Shown piece by piece: positions 1-10,525 of a stretch of 64,000 nt of DNA. The notes beneath the pieces are model-generated. The model made no database searches. It was not told the origin of the DNA and was given only the letters and a program-made list of their open reading frames with translations. The DNA is from Clytia hemisphaerica (lineage: Eukaryota; Cnidaria; Hydrozoa; Leptothecata; Clytiidae): assembly GCA_902728285.1 (NCBI GenBank), contig CACVBU010000886.1:179315-243314 (forward strand), in the 5' to 3' direction. Position 1 is the stretch's first letter. Every line of letters starts with the position of its first letter. A program made the position numbers and the translations under genes.

Positions 1-8
1 TTTCGTAC

Positions 9-2617
9 CTTCGAACAAAAGAGTCACCGTTGTCATCGCGTTATTTTCGTCGGACATTCCTGATTAATAAATAAAAGCAAGTTTACAAAAAAGAACAGTT
101 CTCCAAAGGCAAATCTAACAATGATTATTACTTAATACCCAAAGCATCACGGTTCACGATTACGTTTGTCCTATTAGCAAAAGGATCGAAAAAATGCGAG
201 AAATAACTAAGCTCGGTTGAAAAAGCAACACACTTATGTCGAATTTTTTTCCAACAAAAAGGGAAGAACTTACTTTCAGTACCAGGACCAACAGTTTTGG
301 AGGGTGTTTCAACAACGTCAGATGGTGCTTCAACCTCACTAGAAGGTGTTTCAACATTGTCCGATAATGTTTCAGCCTCATCAGAAGGTGTTGTAACCAC
401 AGATTGAGATTTACGATAATCTAAAAAAACATCGGTGAAAATAAGTTTAAGGCTGAAACAAACAAAATCTTTTAAGGGAAAACAGATGCTGTTAGATAGT
501 GAAAAGTATACCTTTATATGCCATCTTTAATGTCTCCTTGATAACATCACCAAAAACAACATTATTCTCCACCACCAGGCTTTCCATAAAATGAGTGGCA
601 AAGCCAGGAGTCGCATATCCATCGACATGGACCCTTTGCTCGCCACTCAAATAAAGCACAACGCAATGGCTGTTACACCTCTTGTTTAGGGTATTTAACT
701 AGAGATAAGAAGAGAAACACGCTGAGAATAACATTTTTAGTTATGAAATTATTTAAAAAATTTCAAAGAATCAAGCTCATTTACTATCTATCTATAAAAC
801 CTTTAAAAGTTTACTGTATTATTGGCTATACTAAGGAGGTAAATAATGAAAAAGAACAAAAAAGGACCCATTCATTTGCAAAGTTTCTAGGCTATTTTTT
901 CTAAACAGCAAAAGGTTCAACAAAAAATATTTTAACTTACTCTTTTTCTGATAATATTTTTTTGTTGGCACAGGTCAACTTTTCCTTTTGGGATGTCATC
1001 CATTGTTGTGGTTGTCAATTTTGATTGCTGCATTCCACAGAGACTGCACTTCTTACATGCGTTACTGGGCATGGGCTCTCTGCAATGTTGACAACACTGG
1101 AAAAGAATGCCATAAAAATATTTAACAAGTTTTGAAATTACTACCATGATATCGAGGGTTCGACTCCTTTTACCCCTTTGGAATTTATTGAATTATGGAT
1201 ACACACATTTTGCTGTAAGACAGCCTTATATTGAAAGATCAAATTAGAGAACTGAAAATCTTGCTATATATCCTAACTTAAGAGAATACATTCACAAAAG
1301 AATCTTTCTCACCTTGTTTTGCTTTTTGCCACAAGAACCACATTTCTGGCAGGCATTAATGTTCAGCGGTTCTTTACAGTGTTGACAAGACTAGATGAAA
1401 GGAAAAGAGGTGACAGTTAGAACTAAAATAATATAAAGTATTTATATCTTTATATCTCTATCTGAGAAAAAATTACAGGAAATCGTGAATTGAGAAAAAT
1501 TTTAACTTCAAATCTTAAAAGAATGTTCACATTAATAAAAGAGGTTCAAAATTATTTTCCTATATAGAAATGGCTAGCATTCTAAGATCAAGCCGTATCA
1601 TTTTACCTTGTTTAATTTCTGCTTTTTTAAAGACGATCCACCTTGATCAACACCTTCCAAATTTACTGTACAACTATCTAAAAAGTAAAATTAATAACCT
1701 TCTGTAAACATTATTTCTATATGAATCAACTAGCCACATGATATACACGGTCAGCAAACGATGTCATACCTCAGGATGCAAGCCTATTTTGCAATCTGTG
1801 GATCTGTAGACAGGAGTTTCATTATTATCAGTTAGGGTCAGGGTCAGGGTTGGAGTTGGAGAAGTCGTTTGCCAACCACTCTACACAAGGGTTATTTTTT
1901 ATCAAAAGTTTTACAAACAAATTGTGAACAATTTGAGCTTCATTCAAAGCTTCATCTTTTATTAAGGGTACTCGATTAACTTTCGACCGTTTTAAATTTT
2001 CCTTACTTTGAAATTCAAAACTTACATTCCAAGTCAAAATGTTTTGTAAAGTCTCCCAGTCAATTGTCCAACGTCGAATTGTCCAATGTTAAAGTCATCG
2101 TGATTTTAGTAATTGATGTCATGTCATGTCATGTCATGTCATGTCAGTTAGTTAGTTAGATTGTTAATCGGTCAGTAATTTGTACAAGTAAATTATTGAA
2201 TTACTGTATTTACTTGTAGCTGAAAAAAGGTTGAAAAATATTTTACTGAAACATAATGGGTGTCATTGGACCCTTCAAAGCCCATCTTAAAACCTCCCTT
2301 CTCAATATTATGTAAAAAACTCACCCTTTCGTCCTTCTCTTCAAAAAAGGGCCTGATTCATTTTTATTAAGGTCTCTCAATAATGTTTTAAAAATGATTA
2401 TTATAACTAATTATACCCTTCTTTAATGTACAAAAAGTAACATGTAGATTCTTAAAGGAGTTTAGGGGAAAGAATTGGAAAGCAAGACATTCTTGTATTT
2501 CTCCGATATCGGCTTATGGTTAGATTTTAAGAAGAAGAACATCACATTAAAAACAATGATGTATACCTTTAACTGATGATGGTTGGTTTTCTTTCAAGGT
2601 TCTCTTGTTAGTTGTTC
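9..2617 (-). CDS. Multi-exon gene with tandem C4 zinc-ribbon-like exons, partial (3' end off window)
   Basis: I do not recognise this gene. Seven exons join with consistent phases on the minus strand: 2617-2567, 1677-1607, 1390-1313, 1096-941, 698-512, 420-274 and 59-9, each bounded by AG acceptor and GT donor. The two exons at 1390-1313 and 1096-941 encode related modules of the form CQHC-x-EP-x(5)-C-x2-C-x2-CG, which look like small zinc-binding knuckles. The 698-512 exon encodes a mixed hydrophobic segment (residues RCNSHCVVLYLSG, then HVDGYATPGF). The 420-274 exon is a low-complexity linker repeating VETPS / VEAPSD. The last visible exon starts RMSDENNAM and splices out of the window. The 5' end is missing: the 2617-2567 exon needs an upstream exon ending in phase 1. 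Splice sites and phases are seen; zinc binding is inferred. It could be transposase-derived, since similar knuckles occur in such cnidarian proteins. Confidence 0.6.
2116..2160. repeat. (ATGTC)n then (GTTA)n microsatellite
   Basis: About six ATGTC pentamers are followed by three GTTA units, inside an intron of the minus-strand gene. A degenerate TTAGGGTCAGGG run lies just downstream at about 1835-1850; it is too short to be telomeric. Confidence 0.85.
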
Positions 2618-3059
2618 CTGACAAATATAAAATACATCATAAATAACCTAAAAAAGAATTTCAAATTTGTATAAGTTACTCCTCAATTTAATTGAATCAT
2701 CTACATTTGTACTCAAAGTTTAAAACCAGTTTCTTTCACACATCGTTTGATTTTTATATTTAAAACAAGTCTTTACTTTACTTGAAATACTTAATCAAAA
2801 AGAAACTTCAAAAAAAAATTATTGAAAGAAATATATCTTTCTTTTACTCCTTTTTATTTGGGAATTTCTAGGTTGTAAGTGAGAGATCAGGAAGAAAAAC
2901 AAGGAATTTTAAAGGCACATTTTTATGGCCTCAGAAAAATAAACAACAAAATAAGGCTATTTTCATCTTATTTTCTGGTTACAGAGCATGGTTTAGGTGT
3001 GTTTGCAGAATCAAACTGCAGTTTTTGATTGGTTGAAAGTCACAGTTTGTAGGCTTTAC
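2618..3059. other. Non-coding, AT-rich
   Basis: I see no supported exon or repeat. The missing 5' exon or exons of the minus-strand gene should lie here or further right. Confidence 0.4.
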
Positions 3060-3370
3060 TCGTCCAAGCAAATACAGAAACTCCATAAACCTAGCGGTCA
3101 TTCAACCTAATGATCAATCAACCTAACGATCCATCGACCCAACAATCCATCAACCAATCTATCAACCAACCTATCCACCAACCACCAATCATCAACCTAC
3201 CAATTCATCGCAAACCAATCTGTCAACCTACAAACCCATCAATCTACCAATCCATCAACCATCTAATTTGCTGACCTACCAATCAATCAACCTACCGACC
3301 CATCAACCTACCAACCAATCAACCTACCGACCCATCAACCTACCGACCCATCAACCTACCAACCCATAAA
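3060..3370. repeat. CCAACC-type degenerate minisatellite
   Basis: A stretch of imperfect 8-16 bp units of the kind CAACCTACC / GACCCATCAACC, best preserved at 3290-3370 where 16-bp units follow one another. The same sequence type resumes at about 4040-4430 and 4910-4990, so one long array appears to have been split by the palindromic elements and unique DNA in between. Strong strand asymmetry: C and A on the plus strand, almost no G. Confidence 0.8.
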
Positions 3371-3617
3371 CCTAACCAGTGCATAACAAAGTGCAACATT
3401 CGCCTTACATGTTCAATTCCACAATAATTTATAATTGTAATTTCGGTCAGTCGAGGGTTCATCATATTCCGAGATTGGAAACTAGACAAAACTAAAAAAC
3501 AGGGGCGTTAATAATGTATGTAATATTAATTCATAATTTATTTATCTTCAATTCTTACGAATACAAAATTGGCTTTGTTGCTTCTATACCAAGAGATTGG
3601 GTAACTTGCATCAGTGG

Positions 3618-3776
3618 AGGCTAACATGCATAGCCCTCAAATAAAAACCTGGCTGGTCATTAAAATACAACTATGCAGCTCCGCTCGCAGCTTTACTCTA
3701 CCATTTTTGTTTTGATTTAACTTTGTTTTTTAATGAACAGCCAGGTCATTTATTTGAGGGCTATGCATGTTAGCCT
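3618..3776. mobile_element. Palindromic MITE, 159 bp, 48-bp TIRs
   Basis: The first 48 bases (AGGCTAACATGCATAGCCCT...) match the reverse complement of the last 48 with few mismatches, leaving a loop of about 60 bases. No convincing target-site duplication. It sits within the split CCAACC array region. The fold is seen; superfamily unknown. Confidence 0.75.
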
Positions 3777-4039
3777 GTATTTTGACTTCACGGTACTTAT
3801 CCCCGGATGGTTTCAGTTGTTTAGAAGTATGACAAAGCATAATTCCAAAATGCCCGTCCACCCAATTCACTCAATCATTTTAAATTTACTTTAATTATCC
3901 TATGATTTCTAAAAAAATTAAAACTTTTAATTCATAATTATATAAAAAAATAAAAAAGTTTGATGCTTCAGTGAAATATTTCAATAAATTCCTACTTTTC
4001 AATTTTCAGTGGGCATTTATCTAGCGCTTTGATTATCGC

Positions 4040-4430
4040 ACTACTAAACGATCAAACAACCTCACGATTTATCCACCTAGTGATCTATCCACTAGCCAAT
4101 CTGTTGACCTACCAATCCATCGACCTACCAACTCGTTGACCGATCCATTCATCTATCCCACCCACCAATTCATTGAGCAACCATCATTCCCCCGCCGACC
4201 TATCAATCCAAACGATCCATTGGCCTATCCATCAACTAACAAACCCATATACCTACCAATCCTGCAATCCATTGAGAATTCGTCAACCAAAAACAATTAG
4301 TTGACCTACCTTCTTCGTTGACCTACTAAATTCATCAACCAACCAATCCGCTGACCTATACCCAATCCATTGACTACCAATCCCTTAACCAACCAATCCA
4401 TTGGCCTGCCAGCCAACTAAACAGACGATC
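4040..4430. repeat. CCAACC-type degenerate minisatellite, second segment
   Basis: Same unit type as 3060-3370 (GACCTACCAATCCATTGACC and variants), more diverged. Confidence 0.7.
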
Positions 4431-4912
4431 TCAATCGAACAGAATCGACGGTCGAACCAGTCGAACCAAATCGAATGCAATCGACCGATTGAAATTCGAT
4501 TGTCGAACGCAATCGAATCTCAATCGAATATTACCGCAATTTTCAGATTTGATTGATATATATTCGATTGCGTTCAATTGATGTTCGATTGCGTTCGATC
4601 GTCGATTCATTGACCCCCGGATAGTTCATCGCATAATTTCTACGGGAAATCGAAAGTAATTTCATTGGGCTTGTGATGTTTGAGAGCTTGGATGTTGGGA
4701 AGCTGCAAGAATAAAGCCAGACAATCTCAATCGAACGGAATCGACGATCGAACCAGTCAAACAACAATCGAACCAATCGAATATTACCCAGAATTTTGAC
4801 GTTCGATTGAGATTCAATTGCGTTCGACAATCGAATTTCAATCGGTTGATTGCGTTCGATTTGGTTCGACTGGTTCGACCGTCGATTCCGTTTGATTGAG
4901 ATCGTCTGGAAC
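4427..4912. mobile_element. Palindromic CGATT-rich element, about 115-bp TIRs
   Basis: The left end (AGACGATCTCAATCGAAC...) matches the reverse complement of the right end for roughly 115 bases. A third copy of the end starts at about 4717 in direct orientation, so the element looks like a composite or a dimer. The TIRs are built from repeated TCGAAC / AATCGA words. Related CGATT-rich tracts occur at 55,045-55,400, including the same 'CGAATATTACCC' word, and more distantly at 61,560-61,840. No TSD recognised. Confidence 0.65.
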
Positions 4913-4989
4913 TAACCAATACGTCAACCAACCAATTTGTCGACCTATTGATCCATCAACCTAACGATGATCAATCGACCTACAACAAT

Positions 4990-5440
4990 GATCTCCATAT
5001 CATAATGACCAATCCATATCATCCTGCTAACTAGCGCACTAGCACTAGCTAAAGCTGATCCATATTATTAGATATCCATATTATTATATCGATTGGTGGA
5101 TGATATCAGATGTCCAGATAATTATATACCCACTGATTGATGATCCTTCTGTGATGAAATTTGAAAAAAATAAAACAAACAAACCTTTTTCTTGCTTATT
5201 AGAATCCATAACGAGATAACTAGCAATGTGTGTTTGTCAATTTGGATATAAGAGCACAGTCGATTGGCACTGAATGAAGTATGAGCAGAATACAGGGAAA
5301 TCTTACGCAACTAGGATACCATTATTAAAGCGCAAACTAAATGAGGAGGAGTGAGCGCAAGGCGGCGGACACGGCACTTAAAAATCACGGATAATCATTG
5401 ATTTAAGACTCTTGCGAAATTAATGATTATCGTTGATTTA
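4990..5440. other. Intergenic, no gene seen
   Basis: Contains short ATCCATATTATTAG-type direct repeats at about 5050-5130 and a GC-richer patch at 5340-5380. No supported coding feature. Confidence 0.4.
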
Positions 5441-6855
5441 ACGGTGATAACGGGTTGTGACATCAGTAGTGTGCAAATTAATGGAATCAATACTGAGGAA
5501 ACATATCATGAAGCACCTTTCTGATCATAATCTTTTATCGAACAAACAATATGGCTTCATTAACAACCGTTCAACCGTGACACAGCTTTTGTACTATCTG
5601 GATAAATGTTATGAGAGCATCTCTAAAGGAAACGTTGTTGATAGTGTCTACTTCAATTTTGCGAAGGCTTTCGACACTGTACCCCACCGTCGACTATGCA
5701 AGAAACTATCAGCATATGGCATCAACGGTTCAATCTTAAAATGGATAACGTCATTTCTAACAGGTCGAACTCAATCAGTAAAAGTGAACCAGTCCTTCTC
5801 GACTACAGACCCTGTAGTGAGTGGTATTCCACAGGGTAGTGTACTGGGACCATTGCTGTTCGTGCTATACATCAATGATCTTCCTGAAAAGGTCATCTCA
5901 TTGATCCTACTGTTTGCTGATGATACCAAAATCTTCAAAGAAGTCAATTGCATCGAAGACTCTGTTTCCATTCAGAATGATATAGACACACTTGTAGAAT
6001 GGTCGAAAGACTGGCTATTACTATTCCATCCTGAAAAGTGTCATGTTCTGACGCTAGGAAAGTTTGGAAACATCAAACATGCTCATCCATATTCCCTAGA
6101 TGGACGCCAATTGGAACACGTCTTTGAAGAAAAAGATCTTGGAATCCTCATTGACTCAGAACTTACATTTGAAGAACACATTGCAAAGCAAGTCAAAAAA
6201 GCAAACGCGATACTTGGCATAATCAATCGAGGATTTGTAAATATGAGTACAAGTACATTTAAAACATTGTATTGTGCGTTTGTTCGCCCGCATCTGGAGT
6301 ACGCTCAGTCAGTATGGTCTCCGTTTCTACGTAAACACGTAAATCTGATTGAAGGAGTTCAAAGACGGGCAACAAAACTTGTTCAAAAATGTCGTGATAT
6401 GTCTTATGAAGAACGATTGCGTGAATTAGATCTTCCTACGCTCGAGTTTAGAAGACACTTTTGTGACATGGTCCAAATTTACAAGCACATCAACTATTAC
6501 GAAAAAGATACCATCCCAAACAAGATAGCCCGTCGAACGCGACCAAACAGAAGGCACAACTTTGAGATGATTCCAAACTTTGGAAGCGATGGACTCCGTG
6601 GTGTACAAACGAATTCCTTCTTTTATCGAACTATACCAACCTGGAATAAATTGCCAAAAGATGTCGCTGAGGCAAAGACAGTCAAAGTCTTCAAAGAAAG
6701 ACTCAACACTGCATGGAGTAAACACCCGAAAAGATTCAACACAAGACAATTGTAAAATACGTATAATCACGATCAGTTCCAGATGCCCTCGTGGCCTAGA
6801 ACTTTGTTACATTATAATAATAAATAATAATCATCATAAGACGGCAAAAAAAAAA
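5440..6855 (+). mobile_element. 5'-truncated CR1-like LINE
   Basis: Only the reverse-transcriptase half of ORF2 remains, followed by a short 3' UTR ending in a TAA-rich microsatellite (about 6810-6840) and an A-run. The 5' junction lies just before the open frame at 5457. 5' truncation is the usual outcome of target-primed reverse transcription. I could not identify a target-site duplication. Confidence 0.8.
5457..6755 (+). CDS. LINE reverse transcriptase (5'-truncated ORF2)
   Basis: 432 codons are open from 5457; the first codon, GTG, is not a real start. Non-LTR reverse transcriptase blocks follow in order: a region-2-like GFINNRSTVTQL, FNFAKAFDTVPHRRL (palm aspartate), SGIPQGSVLGPLLFVLYIND, and the catalytic LLFADDTKIF with F153-A154-D155-D156. 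The C-terminal part (RRTRPNRRHNF ... TWNKLPKDV) is typical of CR1/Jockey-group ORF2 tails. The endonuclease domain is entirely missing, so it cannot act alone. The frame has no stops, which suggests a fairly recent insertion. Confidence 0.9.
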   Translation: MTSVVCKLMESILRKHIMKHLSDHNLLSNKQYGFINNRSTVTQLLYYLDKCYESISKGNVVDSVYFNFAKAFDTVPHRRLCKKLSAYGINGSILKWITSFLTGRTQSVKVNQSFSTTDPVVSGIPQGSVLGPLLFVLYINDLPEKVISLILLFADDTKIFKEVNCIEDSVSIQNDIDTLVEWSKDWLLLFHPEKCHVLTLGKFGNIKHAHPYSLDGRQLEHVFEEKDLGILIDSELTFEEHIAKQVKKANAILGIINRGFVNMSTSTFKTLYCAFVRPHLEYAQSVWSPFLRKHVNLIEGVQRRATKLVQKCRDMSYEERLRELDLPTLEFRRHFCDMVQIYKHINYYEKDTIPNKIARRTRPNRRHNFEMIPNFGSDGLRGVQTNSFFYRTIPTWNKLPKDVAEAKTVKVFKERLNTAWSKHPKRFNTRQL

Positions 6856-6879
6856 TCCGATTTCCCGATCTCACTTTGA

Positions 6880-8905
6880 TTTCTAAACTTTCTTCCTTCC
6901 GATCGGGTTAACTTTTTGGGTACTTTTAGCGTGCGTTGTTTTCATAAAGTGGTGTTTCAAGATGGCGGCTCAAGCGATAAGTCAGATGTGATAAGTCAGT
7001 GTTGTACCAAAGTATTTCCAGTGTAAAATCTGTTGCAAGCTTCTATTTATGTCATTTATTTTTTTAACTCGGCAAATCAAACACATGATTTTCATCAAGT
7101 GGATTCTTTTTCTACATCTTTTGAAGGTTTAAAGCCGTTTGCTCAAGTTTTTGTTTATGTTGAATTTTCTGATACTTTTTATTGCTGCTTTTTATTAGTT
7201 TTTGCAATAAAAACATATTTTTCTTGTTTGCCTCTAGGTGGGATTGATGGTGTTATAATGTTGTTGGAATTTGATAAAGTTTACAAAAGTACAGCTACTG
7301 TCTAAATTTGTTAAAGACTGGATGCAACCGTGCTTTTTTGGACTTGGTTTGGACGTGTTTGATAAGGCGAATCGCAAAAATTGTTTGGTTCCCGTCATTT
7401 CTACTTTAAAAAGTCGGGGTCATTCGGTCGGTCGGTCAAAAATATTTTTCTTTTAAAAAGCAGCTACATCCTGTTGAAAGGGAATCCATGGGCATGTGGA
7501 CTGATCCGAATTAAGAAATTGAGAAACCGTGGATAAACTGGTTTTCGGTTTACTCTCCATTAGCATGCGGCTCGCTACTTCGATTTGAAAACTTGTAAAC
7601 ACAGAGCGTGCAGAGGTCGACAGTGGAAATCCAGCAAAGCAGCGAGAAAGCTTTTCGACTCTCCAACTCTACCTGCTGACCGTAAACCAGGGTCGGTCAG
7701 ATGACGGGAACCAAATGATGACATTACATCTCCTATTATTGGACTTGCAAAATTATGACAAATGGTCTTTGGAATTTGATCAATTATATTAATATTAATG
7801 TATACAGTTCTTGTTGAAATTGATCAAACTATTTTTCACGCAGTTCCGGACGCAGATTGTGTTTTTCTAACCTTTTCTAACCTTGGCGCACGTTTTGACT
7901 GAATGATGGAATAGAATGAATGGCGATAACAGTTTATACATCTCTTATCAGACTTGCAGAAAGCGGACTGCAGAAAGTTATGAAAAATGGTTTCTAGAAT
8001 TTAATGAATTATACCGTCAAGTTACACAACATGCACACTCTCGTCACAACTTGCAAAGTCATAACAAACAGATCCATCTGGTCTTCATTTAACATTGTTT
8101 TAAAGTTAAAAAAACACTGCCAGTGCTTGGCACAGAAGAGAGGACTCCCAGTTGAAATTAATTGCTACTCCGCTGCCCTGTTGAATTTATTTATTATGGT
8201 TGTGTGTTTATTCCGCCAAGGCGGTAAAGCGATCGCCCAAATTCATAGACCAATCAAAAGGGAGTTTAAAGCAAAATGGGGGAAAAATGAGCTTCCCTGC
8301 ATAGTTATGAATTTTAAGTTTTGCTTTCGATTATCATTTGCGACCAGCAAAGTCTTCAAGATGGTTGTGTGCATGTTGTGTAACTTGACGGTACTAAACT
8401 ACAAAATTTATTTACGAAGACTGGATGTAAATTATGTTTTTCTGGGCTTGCCAAATTTTGGCTTTGACTGAATAGCAGTCAGTTTTTACGTACCTCATTG
8501 GCCTTGCAGACAACTGACAAATGGTTTCTGTAATTTGACCAAGTCTACCAAAATACAGTTCCTGTTGAAATGTTATAAATATGAACTACGTTTTGCAAAG
8601 ATTTTGATGCAAGTTGTGTTTTTCTGGAGTTTGCGCTTTGTAGCTTGTTAGTTTAAAGTGTTCTTGGAGTTTTATCAAGTAAAACAAAAAGTACAGTTTC
8701 TATGTATATTTGATGGATATCTTTATTTTGGTTCTGACGTTTTGGCAATTTTCTTATTTATTTCTAGATAACACTTTGGTCAGATATGGATATTGTCTAC
8801 ATTCAACAGAAAAAATGTATCATGAACTGACTGGAATAAAATTAACAAAAAGTTTAATTACACTATGTTTCTCTTTTATTTTATAGTAATGAACTATAGC
8901 TTAAT
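6880..8905. other. Non-coding with ancient degenerate tandem repeats (about 7300-8700)
   Basis: Three or four loosely similar blocks recur: a 'GATGCAAnnnTGTGTTTTTCTGG' type segment at about 7320, 7855, 8425 and 8608, and a 'CTTGCAGA...GACAAATGG' type segment at about 7745, 7950 and 8500. The open frame at 8004-8471 falls inside these blocks and is probably chance. An ATGGCGGCTCAAGCG start at 6962 stops after nine codons. Confidence 0.4.
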
Positions 8906-8910
8906 TGTTT

Positions 8911-9357
8911 GATGTCATAGAAACAGTGCTACAATGCTAAAGAGAAGTATACTTTGATCTTCTCGTGGGGGGGGGATTGGAGGAGCTCTCAGGCTTGTTT
9001 TAAATAATTTTAAATCAAGTTATCAAATGTTTCACATTTTTTACATTATTCAACATTTTTAGCCTACTCTGTTTCAGTACATCTCCTACATCTGTTAACC
9101 TACTTATTAAAGCTATCTAGCTAAGCTCTATTGATGTCATAGAAACAGTGCTACAATGCTAAAGAGAAGTATACTTTGATCTTCTCGTGGGGGGTAGGGG
9201 GTTGGAGGAGCTCTCAGGCTTGTTTTAAATAATTTTAAATCAAGTTATCAAATGTTTCACATTTTTTACATTATTCAACATTTTTAGTCTACTCTGTTTC
9301 AGTACATCTCTTACATCAGTTAACCTACTTATTAAAGCTATATAGCTAAGCTCTATT
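8911..9357. repeat. Two-copy tandem duplication, period 222 bp
   Basis: The unit starting GATGTCATAGAAACAGTGCT is repeated at 8911 and 9133 with only a few differences, mainly in the poly-G stretch and isolated substitutions. The high identity indicates a recent event. Confidence 0.9.
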
Positions 9358-9558
9358 GGCTGACCTTCCAGCCTCGGCTGGTTTATTCTTTTTGGGTTAA
9401 GAAATTCCATCTTTTATTGTTCTAATGATTATAAAATTTATTTATAAGATGCTTTGTTGTCTTTTTAATCTTTGTGTAAACTTGCATATGTTTTGCATAT
9501 TTTCCAACTAAATCCAACCACGGCTTTTTCGTTCCTGTATTTTTGCATACAATTCAAG

Positions 9559-9655
9559 ATGGCGGATGGAAAGGCGAAAAGGTCTATTCAGTTTCATGTG
9601 ATTCCATTCTTTAACTATGATAAGTACCTTAAGGGAACTATTTTTTGCGGGGAAT
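9559..9655 (+). CDS. Candidate first coding exon, unrecognised
   Basis: An ATG in good context (caagATGGCGG) opens MADGKAKRSIQFHV... and reads about 31 codons before a stop. A possible donor (GTACCT at about 9624) would end the exon in phase 2, which does not fit the next supported exon (10526, phase 0), so the link is unproven. Confidence 0.25.
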
Positions 9656-9659
9656 AATT

Positions 9660-10525
9660 TTTGAGATAATAATTTGAGATTTTTTGCAGAATTTAAATTT
9701 GGGGATTTATAGACGTGTTAAAAAGTTTAACCGCTCTGTAAATTATTTAGCCATTGTTTTTGTACTTGTTAAACTTTTTGGGAGCTAGATTTTGCGGTTT
9801 GGGGCTACATTCGCAAAAAACACTAACTTTAGTTCCCTCAGAAATTAGTTTCCTTAGGTACTATCTTTAAGGAAGTTAATTACGAATTTACTAGTTAGAC
9901 AGGAATTCACACTTTCATACTTTCAACATAATATTTACAATTCTTTATGGAAATTCTTTGTCTAAATTTGGAATTGCTTTTTTAGCAGGAATAAATTGTT
10001 TAAACCCTGAACTTTTAGTTGACATTCTCCAAATGTTATCCTGCACTAGTAATATTCTCGAAATTTCATTGGTCAAAAGACATCACGTTCTATTGAGAGA
10101 AAAGAAGATTGCATTTTATCAAACACTTTTATATGTCAGAAAAAAACAAGTTTTGTCTGTGAGAGGATTTTGGATGTGCCAGCATCCTGAACGGATGTCC
10201 GAGAACCTTTAAAGTTTGATTTTCATTTTTCTGGAGTGTCCATGGATTGTGGAATCTTGTTTTAGCATCAGTTGTATTGCTATACAATGTCACTCTTTCG
10301 CAGTTTAGAAAAGAAATTAGAAATGTTTTCTAATTAAAGAGAAAGAACGGTGAACATGATATCATCAAATAACATCTTAAAGCCATAAAAGACTGAATAA
10401 AAAGGGAAAAATAAAATGCCTTTTATTATCATCAAGTTCCACTGAAAAATTCTCGATATCCAATTTTTATTGTCAAATATCTGCTTAATTTTCCAAAAAT
10501 CCAATTTTCATTTTGTTTGTTTTAG
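9660..10525. other. No firm feature
   Basis: A short frame at 9958-10212 has no recognisable domain and no confirming splice structure. The rest is AT-rich intron-like sequence. Confidence 0.3.

Noticed and set aside
1130..1190. GGTTCGACTCC resembling a tRNA B box
   Set aside because: No acceptor stem, anticodon arm or A box can be drawn around it.
1828..2037. Open frame ending NPDPDPN next to a TTAGGGTCAGGG run
   Set aside because: It lies inside an intron of the minus-strand gene and no splice phase fits; the TTAGGG-like run is too short and irregular for a telomere.
8004..8471. 155-codon open frame
   Set aside because: It falls in degenerate tandem repeats, has no domain, and its composition follows the repeats.
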